Part shown: one piece after another, positions 36,507-45,147 of the stretch
Position numbering within the stretch: the stretch's first letter is position 1
Layout of the letters: each line of letters opens with the position of its first letter
DNA from: Anaerostipes sp.
GTDB taxonomy: Bacteria > Bacillota > Clostridia > Lachnospirales > Lachnospiraceae
DNA: 64,000 nt
Direction of reading: 5' to 3'
Assembly (NCBI GenBank): GCA_028697725.1
Contig: JAQVEG010000006.1
Span: forward strand, 28,254 to 92,253
Translations under genes and position numbers: made by a program
Notes under the pieces: model-generated
What the model was told of the DNA's origin: nothing
Database searches by the model: none
What the model saw: the letters and a program-made list of their open reading frames with translations, nothing else

Positions 36507-37258
36507 CTCACTTCAACCTTTACCACCATACAAGATAAATTATCAAGTTCTCCTCTTGCCTTCACCGTAGACATCATCTCTCGTACCCAGCACTTCATTT
36601 GTTCTTTATCTTTAGGAACCTGATATAATTCCTCTTCTTCCAATCGATTATAGAATCCATCTGTACATAAAAGAAAGCTCATCCCCTCCTTAAGTTTTCC
36701 CTGATAACAATCGATCTGAATCTCCTTTGTCACTCCTAAACACTGTACTAAAATATGTCTCCTTCGATCCATTCTGGCTTCTTGTCTTGTAAGATGCCCC
36801 AACCTAACCTCTTCCTCCACTAATGTATGGTCTTTGGTCACAAACATCCTTTGATTCTCAAACCAGTAAGCTCTTGTGTCCCCGATATTAAGTACAAAAA
36901 AATCATGACCCATTCCAAATAATAATGTGAGAGTTGTTCCCATGCTGTCTCCATATGTTCTTCCCATAAGTATCAACTTTTGATTTATGCTGCGTATTGC
37001 TGTAATAAGCTCTTTCTTTATAGTTTTCATCTTTACTTTTTTTGAAATGGAGTCAAAGCCTTTCTCATCAAACCATTGCTCCAGAAAATTGACTGCAAAA
37101 CTACTTGCACGTTCTCCACGCCTTAATCCACCCATTCCATCGCACATGACTGCCAAAATCACTTGTTCCCCATGACAAAAGCATTCTTTTAATAAATATG
37201 AATCCTGATTGTTCACCCTTCCGTTGCCTACATCTGTCATCTTTACTGTGTGAAACAT
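36503..37258 (-). CDS. PP2C-family Ser/Thr phosphatase
   Basis: A 251-residue metal-dependent phosphatase. Motifs are CDGMGG (39-44), NIGDTRAYWF, LCTDGFYNRL and a terminal LDNLSCMVV, giving the full set of acidic metal ligands. It would reverse the kinase encoded by the overlapping downstream gene. Its start is 42 codons into no earlier gene; the preceding gap has the terminator of the 107-residue gene. Confidence 0.92.
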   Translation of the reverse strand: MFHTVKMTDVGNGRVNNQDSYLLKECFCHGEQVILAVMCDGMGGLRRGERASSFAVNFLEQWFDEKGFDSISKKVKMKTIKKELITAIRSINQKLILMGRTYGDSMGTTLTLLFGMGHDFFVLNIGDTRAYWFENQRMFVTKDHTLVEEEVRLGHLTRQEARMDRRRHILVQCLGVTKEIQIDCYQGKLKEGMSFLLCTDGFYNRLEEEELYQVPKDKEQMKCWVREMMSTVKARGELDNLSCMVVKVEVS

Positions 37259-37337
37259 TGTATCACCTTCCTTTCTTTTACATTATTATACTTTTATTGT
37301 AAATAATTGTCAACCAGTTTTCCTACTTTCTTTCAAA

Positions 37338-37385
37338 TAAAAAGAACCGTAATATGAATATCATCATAATTACGGTTCCTGCTTT
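37338..37385 (-). terminator. Terminator after the 107-residue gene
   Basis: Arms GAACCGTAAT (37344-37353) and ATTACGGTTC (37369-37378), followed by T on the minus strand, just before the PP2C operon. Confidence 0.8.
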
Positions 37386-37395
37386 TATTTTACTT

Positions 37396-37719
37396 CTAGT
37401 GGTGGTCTACTTCTTCAAATTCCGAATCCTCTGATTCCCTCTTAGATGTAGCTTCTAGTTCCTGTTCCATCACCTCAATGTCTCCTCTAATCTTCTCGAT
37501 TAAATTAAACAAATCAATATAATCTTCTTCTGGATAATTCATATTTTCATTAAAATACTTCTCTCCAACCTGAGAATATAATCGACTCAAATCCTTCTTT
37601 GCAACTCGAATATCATTGTAAATCCTAGCACTTCCGGCAACTTCCTTTGCTTTCTTCGCCGCCTCTTTCCCTTTTGTTGTAATGGTATGTTCCAACTTTT
37701 CAAAAAAATCTTTCTCCAT
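37396..37719 (-). CDS. Small charged helical protein, unknown
   Basis: A 107-residue cytoplasmic protein, almost wholly helical with Lys-rich first half (KEAAKKAKEVAG) and an acidic end. I do not recognise a named family with certainty; similar small proteins without the usual zinc ribbon occur in Lachnospiraceae. The ATG at 37719 has AAAGGAG 9 bases upstream; a TTG at 37728 is not needed. It lies between the large surface protein and the PP2C operon, so a cell-surface or stress link is possible but not shown. Confidence 0.6.
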   Translation of the reverse strand: MEKDFFEKLEHTITTKGKEAAKKAKEVAGSARIYNDIRVAKKDLSRLYSQVGEKYFNENMNYPEEDYIDLFNLIEKIRGDIEVMEQELEATSKRESEDSEFEEVDHH

Positions 37720-37788
37720 GGCTAACAACTCCTTTTTTATAGTTCAAGTGAGCCTCTAACAAATTGCAGAAGCTTTGATATCTTTGAT

Positions 37789-40623
37789 TTAATTATACCT
37801 AATTTTTTTCTTTAGTACAAGAAAAATACCCAAAAGGAGTGCTGCTGCTCCCACCAAAATAAACACTACATACTCTCCTTGATCTCCGGTACGTGGAGTC
37901 TTTCCAGTTTTATTTCCTGAAGTCTTTGTTGTCTTTGTTGTAACTTGCCCTTTCTTTCCTAAAGTTACCATGTTCTTTGCTTTCTTTTCTTGTGCGTTAT
38001 CAGCACTTACTGTTGCTGTATTATGCACTTGTGTTACTTTCATATTCTTAGGAAATTTCACGCGATATGTTACCTTTATTTCACTTCCAAAGGGGAGATC
38101 TTGCTTTGTTTGAATCTTGTACCCTCCTTGATTTCCATCAATGATACACTGCTTTGTAATATCTTTTTCATTATAGAAAACCTGAATGGATTTTAAATCA
38201 AGCTTACATTCTTTTTCTTCGATTTGATCTGTTAAAACTACATTTTTTGCAGTGTAATTTTCTCGAAGTTGTTTTGTGATCACTGTGTATATCCCATAGG
38301 TACCATACTCATACTTTGTTTGATCTGAATCCTTCTTAATAGAAAGCTCTGCACCTTTTACAAATACTTTTGCCTCATCCTCATCTCCACCAGAAGGAAT
38401 TTCTTTATCTTCCCGGATAATATCTCCATTTGTATTTTCTGTTGGTGGTGCCTTTGCAATATTTTCAATATCAAAACCTGCAAGTTTCTCATCCTGTATC
38501 TCTGCTTCATAGGTCACTGAAATCTTAGTTTCCTTTTCAAATCCATAAGGATTCTTCCCCTTGACTAGGTTCTTATGAGTTTCAATTGTAAATCCATTTC
38601 CCTTTATCTTTATATCACATTCCTTTGTTATATCTTTTCCATCTGCATCACGCACTGAGATAGAACCTGCTTTTAGATTCACTCCCTCTGTTTTTATGGA
38701 ATCTTCCACAACAAGATTTCGCATAAAACATCCTTCATTTTCCTGAATCAAATCAAGATGGTAAGTAATGCAATCTCCTAACTTATATTCCTTTTTATTG
38801 GTTGATTTTTTTAATTGAAGCTTAGGACTATTAATGTAAATCTTTGCATCATCCTTTGTTACAGGCACTGCATATGCCTTTGCTTCTGCCGTATTTACAA
38901 TCTCTTTTCCATTTAGCGAAGGACTTGCTTTTGCCTTAAATTCAATGGTAATAATCTGTCCATAGGCCAATTGACCAGTTTCTAAAATCCATCCACCTTT
39001 CACCAAATGAAAATCATATTTTTCCACACCAGATACTTTCACTTGATTCTCATCAATTACAAGATCTTCTGGCATAGAAGTGTCAGTAACTACCACATCC
39101 GTTGCAACGGCATCTTTATTCTCTTGAGATACCTTCACTTTATATGACACCTCATCCTTGGCCTGCCATTCATAATGTTCCACTGACTTTTTAATATTAA
39201 GTCCCGGATTGCCTTCTGTGGTTTCTGGAAGTTCTACGATTGTTTCAACTTCATTGGTCTTTTTTTCAGAGGTATCACTTCCTGCAACAATTTTAGACGA
39301 TGCTGTATTCTTAAATCGCAATTCTGTCCTCTTACTATTGTAATGTCCATGTGCTTCAAAGTTACTTTCTGCTTCCTTCTTCACTCTGACTTGTACACGA
39401 AGAGAATATATATTCTCATAAAATCCTGCACTCTTTACATTCTTGGCCTTTGCCGTCACATGCTGTCCATTCTTTGTAATCGTAAATTGACTGGATACAT
39501 CCTTCTCATCCTGATTAAAAACCTTTATAGACTCAATGTTTAAGCAAGATTCAATTTCATCATCAAACTGAAAAGAATCCCAATAATTTTGTGAAATATC
39601 TTCTCTTGGAACTTCTTGATCCACATGATATGTCCATGAATCCAATCTGGATGACACATGATTCGTTGTTACATTCTTCTCGTCATCATCATAAATCGAC
39701 TTTATTGGCGCCTCTTTCGAAAGCTCTGTAAATACATACTTATTACTTGTAATAAAAAACCAATCCACTCCGCTAGGAGATTCTGTGGTTCCAAAAATCT
39801 GATCAAAACTACTGCCTGTCATGGTAAATGCAAACATATTTCGATATTTGTCTCCACTTGCTCCATTCCCAGGTGTCTTATTGTACAATGTCAAAAAAGT
39901 GTCTCCCACTTTTGGTGTTCCGTAACTTAAATTGGTGTCTTTCTTATTGACATAAATCTTCTCAGCTTCTTCCTTTCGAATTCCTACAAACTGACAATCA
40001 TCCACATCAGTAATACTCATCAGCCCCTTAACCGATACCTTTGTAGTTGTTCCTGCTTTATAAAATTCTGACTTTACACGAACCCAGTTCATGTTTCTGA
40101 TTCCTACCCCTGTTGTTGCTCCAAAAGTAATATAGTGATTGCCTGTAGAATTATTGACTTCCCAATCAGTGATTGTAACTTTATAATCCAATGGAATCAC
40201 TTCTTTTACTTTAGTCCCATCGTAAATAGTATATTCTGCTAAATTCTTATATAACGCAGATACCTTTCCTTTCTCGTTGTCTTTCACAAAGAACGCCTTT
40301 CCATTCCCATGTTTATCTGCGTCATCCTCTGTAAAAGTTACCTTCTTACCTGTGGTTACTGGTGTTTGTTCATTTTTTAAAAAACGAAGAGAATACTCCT
40401 TGTCAATTCCCTGATTATCCTTGCTTGTTCGTCCCTTTTCAAAGTCATATTGGGAAATACTTGAGACAGATGCTACGTCACCGCTTAAATCATCTTTTGA
40501 CACCGCAGCACCTATCGATTGTACTTTTCCAATAAATACACTGGTAAAAATCAGACAAATGGACACTACTAAAAATCCAATGCCTCGTTTCCTTTCTTTA
40601 TGAAATAAAAATAATTGCTTCAT
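37789..40623 (-). CDS. Large sortase-type surface protein with isopeptide/DUF11-like repeats
   Basis: A 944-residue secreted protein. A signal peptide at 1-40 has a positive start and hydrophobic core. The first half is an adhesin-like region. From about 480 there are three repeats, each opening with Lys-Lys (NIKKSVEHY, QLKKSTNKK, SIKKDSDQT), of the type that form Lys-Asn isopeptide bonds in fimbrial subunits. The C-terminus has TPRTGD, a sortase motif variant, then a hydrophobic helix and a basic end. The ATG at 40623 has AAGGAGG. No sortase gene is in the window. Confidence 0.85.
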   Translation of the reverse strand: MKQLFLFHKERKRGIGFLVVSICLIFTSVFIGKVQSIGAAVSKDDLSGDVASVSSISQYDFEKGRTSKDNQGIDKEYSLRFLKNEQTPVTTGKKVTFTEDDADKHGNGKAFFVKDNEKGKVSALYKNLAEYTIYDGTKVKEVIPLDYKVTITDWEVNNSTGNHYITFGATTGVGIRNMNWVRVKSEFYKAGTTTKVSVKGLMSITDVDDCQFVGIRKEEAEKIYVNKKDTNLSYGTPKVGDTFLTLYNKTPGNGASGDKYRNMFAFTMTGSSFDQIFGTTESPSGVDWFFITSNKYVFTELSKEAPIKSIYDDDEKNVTTNHVSSRLDSWTYHVDQEVPREDISQNYWDSFQFDDEIESCLNIESIKVFNQDEKDVSSQFTITKNGQHVTAKAKNVKSAGFYENIYSLRVQVRVKKEAESNFEAHGHYNSKRTELRFKNTASSKIVAGSDTSEKKTNEVETIVELPETTEGNPGLNIKKSVEHYEWQAKDEVSYKVKVSQENKDAVATDVVVTDTSMPEDLVIDENQVKVSGVEKYDFHLVKGGWILETGQLAYGQIITIEFKAKASPSLNGKEIVNTAEAKAYAVPVTKDDAKIYINSPKLQLKKSTNKKEYKLGDCITYHLDLIQENEGCFMRNLVVEDSIKTEGVNLKAGSISVRDADGKDITKECDIKIKGNGFTIETHKNLVKGKNPYGFEKETKISVTYEAEIQDEKLAGFDIENIAKAPPTENTNGDIIREDKEIPSGGDEDEAKVFVKGAELSIKKDSDQTKYEYGTYGIYTVITKQLRENYTAKNVVLTDQIEEKECKLDLKSIQVFYNEKDITKQCIIDGNQGGYKIQTKQDLPFGSEIKVTYRVKFPKNMKVTQVHNTATVSADNAQEKKAKNMVTLGKKGQVTTKTTKTSGNKTGKTPRTGDQGEYVVFILVGAAALLLGIFLVLKKKIRYN

Positions 40624-40730
40624 GCTTCCTCCTTCTTGCAATTACCATTATTCCCCATTTGCTATATATTAACATATTTTTCCATCTCTTACAAGATAAA
40701 TTAATTATATTTTTTCATGAATTTAAAAAA

Positions 40731-40760
40731 AGACCACGCAAAAATTTGCGTGACCTTTTA
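40731..40760 (-). terminator. Terminator after thrC
   Basis: Perfect core arms CACGCAAA and TTTGCGTG with a small internal loop, then G-C and A-T pairs and a T run on the minus strand. Confidence 0.7.
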
Positions 40761-40774
40761 TCTACTTTTATTTT

Positions 40775-42262
40775 CTAAAATTTAAGAATATTCTTTACTT
40801 CTTTTTCCATGTCCTCAGTCTCAACAACTGTGTCATGTAGTACCTTTGCACTACGAATCTCTTCGATTGCATTTGGAATCTTAACCCCTGAAATCTTATT
40901 TAATTCATCTACAAGTTCAAAATCTTCTTTTGCATCATACTTTGGATCAATGGCTGTCATAACACTTCTTGTAAACTTGTAAGGACTTGCTGTTGATGCA
41001 ATAACAGTTGGCGTTGTATCCTTAGATACTTCTTTATACTTATCATAAGCAACCGCTGCAACTGCTGTATGAGTGTCTAAAACATAATTTGTCTGTGTAT
41101 ACACATCGTGAATCTTCTTGCTTGTCTCTTCTTCTGAAGCATAAGCACCAAAGAATTCATTTAATTCAGTTTTCATCTCATCTGAGATAGAATACTTACC
41201 ATCTGTTGTTAATGCTTTCATAAATTCTGCACACTTTTCAGAATTATTTCCCGCAATGCGATAAATCATGCGTTCTAAGTTACTTGAAATCAAAATATCC
41301 ATAGATGGTGAAGATGTTAATACAAAATCACGATTTCTATCGTAAGTTCCTGTCTGGAAGAAATCAAACAATACTTTATTCTCATTAGAAGCACAAACAA
41401 ATTTACCAATTGGAATTCCCATTTGCTTTGCATAAAATGCAGCTAAAATATTCCCGAAGTTACCAGTTGGAACAACTACGTTCATTGGCTCTCCTGCTTT
41501 TAATACATCTTCCTTAAGTAAAGTAGCATAAGCTTTTACATAATATACAACTTGAGGTACCAATCGACCAATATTAATTGAGTTTGCAGATGAGAACTGA
41601 TATCCATGATCTGCCATCTCTTTTGCTAAATCTTTATTGGAAAACATCTTCTTAACACCAGTCTGAGCATCATCAAAGTTACCTTTGATTCCAACAACAT
41701 ATGTATTGTCACCCTTTTGTGTCACCATCTGCTTTTCCTGAATTGGGCTGACTCCTGCTTTTGGATAAAATACAATAATCTTAGTTCCTGGAACATCAGC
41801 AAATCCTGCCAATGCAGCCTTTCCTGTATCTCCTGAAGTTGCAGTTAAAATTACAATCTCATTCTCCACATGATTCTTCTTTGCAGAAGTTACTAATAAA
41901 TGTGGCAAAATAGAAAGTGCCATATCCTTAAATGCAATGGTAGAACCATGGAATAATTCAAGATAGTATGTACCATCTACTTTTACCATTGGTGCAATCT
42001 CTTCTGTATCAAACTTTTCATCATAAGCATTCCTAATACAGTTCTTTAACTCTTCTTCTGTAAAATCTGTTAAAAATTCTTTCATAACTGCATATGCAAT
42101 TTCACCGTAAGACATCTTTGTCAAGTCATCCATAGATACTTGAAGCTTTGGAATACTATCTGGTACAAACAATCCCCCATCATTGGTTAATCCTTTTAAA
42201 ATCGCTTCTGATGCTGTTGCTGTTTCTTCGCTATTACGTGTACTGCGATATACTAAATTCAT
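40775..42262 (-). CDS. thrC: Threonine synthase
   Basis: A 495-residue PLP enzyme that makes threonine from O-phosphohomoserine. The PLP lysine is Lys112 in the motif HGSTIAFKDMAL. TATSGDTGKAAL (phosphate binding) and VVPTGNFGNILAA follow. The N-terminal YRSTRN and length match the long clostridial ThrC. It competes with MetA (2904) for homoserine-derived flux. GAGGAAGG precedes the ATG. Confidence 0.95.
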   Translation of the reverse strand: MNLVYRSTRNSEETATASEAILKGLTNDGGLFVPDSIPKLQVSMDDLTKMSYGEIAYAVMKEFLTDFTEEELKNCIRNAYDEKFDTEEIAPMVKVDGTYYLELFHGSTIAFKDMALSILPHLLVTSAKKNHVENEIVILTATSGDTGKAALAGFADVPGTKIIVFYPKAGVSPIQEKQMVTQKGDNTYVVGIKGNFDDAQTGVKKMFSNKDLAKEMADHGYQFSSANSINIGRLVPQVVYYVKAYATLLKEDVLKAGEPMNVVVPTGNFGNILAAFYAKQMGIPIGKFVCASNENKVLFDFFQTGTYDRNRDFVLTSSPSMDILISSNLERMIYRIAGNNSEKCAEFMKALTTDGKYSISDEMKTELNEFFGAYASEEETSKKIHDVYTQTNYVLDTHTAVAAVAYDKYKEVSKDTTPTVIASTASPYKFTRSVMTAIDPKYDAKEDFELVDELNKISGVKIPNAIEEIRSAKVLHDTVVETEDMEKEVKNILKF

Positions 42263-42323
42263 AATTACCTTCCTCTTTCATTCTTCACTACTTCACTGTG
42301 TAACACTGTTTTTTCTGATTATA

Positions 42324-43460
42324 CTAGGGTTCGAGAACATATGCAAGCATTAACTTTAGTCCATTTAATAATGATTTGGAATCCATGTCAAATTTACTGT
42401 GATGATTTGGGTATTCCCCGCCTCCTCCAACAAAGGCAAATGCTCCTTTTATCTGCGTCAAATAATTAGCAAAATCTTCTCCCAGCATCATGGGTGGTAC
42501 ATGAACAAAATCTTCTTTGTCAAAAATCTTATCTGCACCTTTTTTAATTTTTTCTACCATATCTTTATCATTTTTCAATGGGCCATGACTAGTCTTTGGA
42601 TAATCTATGGTTACATTTGCACCATACATCTTTCCTGTCTCCCTGGCTGTCTTTACAATGCTCTCTCTTGCCTTCTCCTCTACTTCTTCTGAAAATGTAC
42701 GAGCTGTACCTTCTAGTTTGGCATATCCAGAAATAACATTTCTTGCAGTTCCTGACTCTAAATGTCCCACAGTTATAACCAAGGGATCTAAAGGATTATT
42801 TTGTCTGCTTACAATTGTCTGCAGATTCATAACCATAGACGCCGCCACAACCGTTGCATCTACACACAAATGTGGCTTTCCTGCATGCCCTGCTTTTCCT
42901 TCAATCTCTATGGTAAACCAGTCAGTTGCAGCCATCCTTGGCCCTTCTTCAATAGAAATCTTCCCAGCTTCAATTCCCGAAAAAATATGAAGTCCAAAGA
43001 TTTCTTCCACCTCATCTAAAACTCCCGAATCTACAATCTTTTTCGCCCCAAGAGCAATTTCCTCCGCCGGCTGAAAAATCAAAAGAACCTTTTTGTCTAA
43101 TTCTTCTTCATGTTTTTTTAAAATCTTTGCGGCTCCAAGTAGTATTGCCATATGCCCATCATGTCCACAGGCATGCATAAATCCATCTCTCTTTGAGGCA
43201 AATGGAAGATTGGTATCCTCTGTCACCTCTAATGCATCTATATCAGCACGAAGGGCAATTGTATGTTTCCCATTACCAATGGTTCCAATTAACCCTGTAG
43301 GGTTTAACTTCTCGTAAGAAATCCCCAAAGAATCTAATTTTCCTTGAATCCATTTTGTTGTTTCTACTTCTTCATATGCTGTTTCCGGGCATTGATGGAG
43401 CCATGTCCGAAAGGATATTAATTCCTGTTCTATCTCCAATACTTCTGCTGTGATATCCAC
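42324..43460 (-). CDS. M20-family amidohydrolase (hippurate/N-acyl-amino-acid type)
   Basis: A 378-residue zinc or manganese hydrolase. Metal site segments are MHACGHDGH near 95 and PAEE near 131, with GLHIFSG and a C-terminal GGGGEYPNHH. The family removes acyl groups from amino acids or peptides. The GTG at 43460 has AAGGAG 8 bases upstream and does not overlap the gene before; an ATG at 43478 would contain that site in its own coding sequence. Either start is possible. Confidence 0.9.
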   Translation of the reverse strand: MDITAEVLEIEQELISFRTWLHQCPETAYEEVETTKWIQGKLDSLGISYEKLNPTGLIGTIGNGKHTIALRADIDALEVTEDTNLPFASKRDGFMHACGHDGHMAILLGAAKILKKHEEELDKKVLLIFQPAEEIALGAKKIVDSGVLDEVEEIFGLHIFSGIEAGKISIEEGPRMAATDWFTIEIEGKAGHAGKPHLCVDATVVAASMVMNLQTIVSRQNNPLDPLVITVGHLESGTARNVISGYAKLEGTARTFSEEVEEKARESIVKTARETGKMYGANVTIDYPKTSHGPLKNDKDMVEKIKKGADKIFDKEDFVHVPPMMLGEDFANYLTQIKGAFAFVGGGGEYPNHHSKFDMDSKSLLNGLKLMLAYVLEP

Positions 43461-43464
43461 TTGG

Positions 43465-43902
43465 TCATCTCCTTCCAAAGATATTCATAACCGCATAAAT
43501 ACCGATGGCAACAATTATGATTGGTCCAATAAACTTAAATACAAATGCAAATAAACTCCCCACAATTACAAGGGCAACAATAAATGCAAGAAGGCAGCCT
43601 AATTTTGCAACCCAAGAATCTATTGTGTAAACTTTTCTGCTTGTTTCCTCCTGATACGAATTCCCGTCGTCGTAAACTTCATCCTCGTAATGAAGTTTGC
43701 TTCCACCCTTTGTATCAATAATGGACTTTGCAATAAGTCTTGGACTTCCAAGCTCTTCTAATACTTCCTCTTCTAACCTGCCGCCTGCCACCTGCTGTTC
43801 AATATATTCTTTATAATATTGACAAGATGACTCCACCTCTGAATAAGGAACCTGCCCATCTAACACTTCTCTTAATTCTTTTATAAATTCATGTTTCTTC
43901 AT
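43465..43902 (-). CDS. DUF1700 (HAAS) membrane protein
   Basis: A 145-residue protein. The N-terminal 65 residues are the HAAS/DUF1700 helical domain (HEFIKELREVL, YKEYIEQQV, ELGSPRLIAKSII). Two close hydrophobic segments fill 98-143. Such proteins often pair with PadR regulators or envelope-stress systems; no PadR gene is next to it here. The ATG at 43902 has GGAG 8 bases upstream. Confidence 0.8.
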   Translation of the reverse strand: MKKHEFIKELREVLDGQVPYSEVESSCQYYKEYIEQQVAGGRLEEEVLEELGSPRLIAKSIIDTKGGSKLHYEDEVYDDGNSYQEETSRKVYTIDSWVAKLGCLLAFIVALVIVGSLFAFVFKFIGPIIIVAIGIYAVMNIFGRR

Positions 43903-43917
43903 AAACAATTCTCCAAT

Positions 43918-44532
43918 TTATATATGTTTCACTAATACTTTTGCTTCTTCTAACACAGAAAAATCACCGTTGGAAACTTCAACAACTGAAATTGCACAAT
44001 TTTTCTGCACTGGATCATGCCAAAAATCTTTTACATCCCTTTGGTAAAAATAAGTCAACATTCCATGAATCAAAGCTCCATGAGAAAAGACAATCATATT
44101 CTCATACTTTTTTTGATTTTTTAATACTACATCTTCTACAAAGAATCTGGCACGATTAACAACATCAATGGGCGATTCCGCATCTTCAACTTTCACTTTC
44201 TTTTCTGGCTTTTCAAAAAAATCAAGAATAGGATGCTGTTCTTTCCGAAGTTTTGTCACTCTCTCCCCTTCTAACAACCCAAAGCTTGCTTCTATCAGTC
44301 TTTGATCTTCTCTGATTACAAGCCCTCTTCCTTCTAACATATAATTCCCTGTATCCTTCGCACGAATCAAAGGACTAGAGTATGCACAGTCAAATGGAAT
44401 GTGTGCAATCTTCTTTCCTGTCATCTTGGCAAGACGAATTCCATTCTCATTTAATGCAATATCTGAGACCCCTTGCAGTCTACTTTCTCGATTCCAACAG
44501 GTTTCTCCATGACGTACCAAATACAGTTTCAT
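43918..44532 (-). CDS. Histidine phosphatase (phosphoglycerate mutase-like)
   Basis: A 204-residue protein with the RHGE motif at its start (LVRHGETCWN, His9), an Arg-Ala-x-Asp-Thr segment and a late catalytic His in VFSHGALIHG. It belongs to the cobalamin-phosphatase/PhoE side of the family rather than true glycolytic mutase. It shares the operon direction with DUF1700 and M20. Confidence 0.9.
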   Translation of the reverse strand: MKLYLVRHGETCWNRESRLQGVSDIALNENGIRLAKMTGKKIAHIPFDCAYSSPLIRAKDTGNYMLEGRGLVIREDQRLIEASFGLLEGERVTKLRKEQHPILDFFEKPEKKVKVEDAESPIDVVNRARFFVEDVVLKNQKKYENMIVFSHGALIHGMLTYFYQRDVKDFWHDPVQKNCAISVVEVSNGDFSVLEEAKVLVKHI

Positions 44533-44617
44533 GCGTATCCCTCCATGTATCTAAAATCCATGTTAAATTATTTCTCATAATTGAGTATAATTATAGCACA
44601 AAAAAACTACAAAATCA

Positions 44618-44645
44618 TTGCAAAAAACTTTGCATTTGCTATACT
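44618..44645 (+). promoter_or_regulatory. Likely promoter of the thioesterase gene
   Basis: TTGCAA (44618-44623), 16-base spacer, TATACT (44640-44645), about 57 bases before the start codon. Confidence 0.5.
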
Positions 44646-44701
44646 ATATAATATCATGAAATATTATTTTTTCACACACTTTATACAAGGAGAATGTACT
44701 T

Positions 44702-45091
44702 ATGGATTTGAAAGTCGGAGACGAAATTGAGTTATCTGAAGTTGTTACTACAGAATTAACAGCTCAAACATGGGGAAGCGGAAGTCTTCCTGTTTATGCA
44801 ACACCTGCTATGATTTTACTGATTGAACGTGCTTCTGTAGCACTTTTAGATGGCAAGCTTGAGGAAGGAACAACTTCTGTTGGCACAAAGCTTAATGTAT
44901 CCCATCTATCTGCAACACCTTTAGATCAGAAAGTAACTTGCCACTGTCACTTAACTGAGATAGACCGCAAGCGTTTGGAATTCCACGTTGAAATTACAGA
45001 TGCATCTGGTCGAGTTGGCATTGGAACACACGAGCGATTCATTGTTTCGTCTGATTCATTTGTTGAAAAAGCAAAGAATAAATATAACTAA
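44702..45091 (+). CDS. FlK-like hotdog thioesterase
   Basis: A 129-residue hotdog protein of the fluoroacetyl-CoA thioesterase group. The catalytic triad Thr, Glu, His of FlK (42, 50, 76) is matched at Thr34, Glu42 and His68 with exactly the same spacing. True FlK selects fluoroacetyl-CoA; in gut anaerobes such relatives more likely hydrolyse some other small acyl-CoA. It has its own promoter and terminator and is the only plus-strand gene nearby. AAGGAG precedes the ATG. Confidence 0.85.
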   Translation: MDLKVGDEIELSEVVTTELTAQTWGSGSLPVYATPAMILLIERASVALLDGKLEEGTTSVGTKLNVSHLSATPLDQKVTCHCHLTEIDRKRLEFHVEITDASGRVGIGTHERFIVSSDSFVEKAKNKYN

Positions 45092-45097
45092 TTTTTT

Positions 45098-45142
45098 AAG
45101 AAAGAGGAACTGTCAATTATGGCAGTTCCTCTTTCTTTCTTA
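45098..45142. terminator. Bidirectional terminator
   Basis: Fifteen-base perfect arms (about 45098-45112 and 45123-45137), with T runs on either side, between the thioesterase and convergent DAHP synthase. Confidence 0.88.
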
Positions 45143-45147
45143 TTCTT

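Noticed and set aside
42263..42323. T-box or amino-acid leader before thrC
   Set aside because: The gap on the upstream side of thrC is about 60 bases and shows no T-box core or terminator pair.
42607..42990. Plus-strand open frame of 127 codons
   Set aside because: Antisense to the M20 hydrolase, which has clear metal motifs; no start signal.
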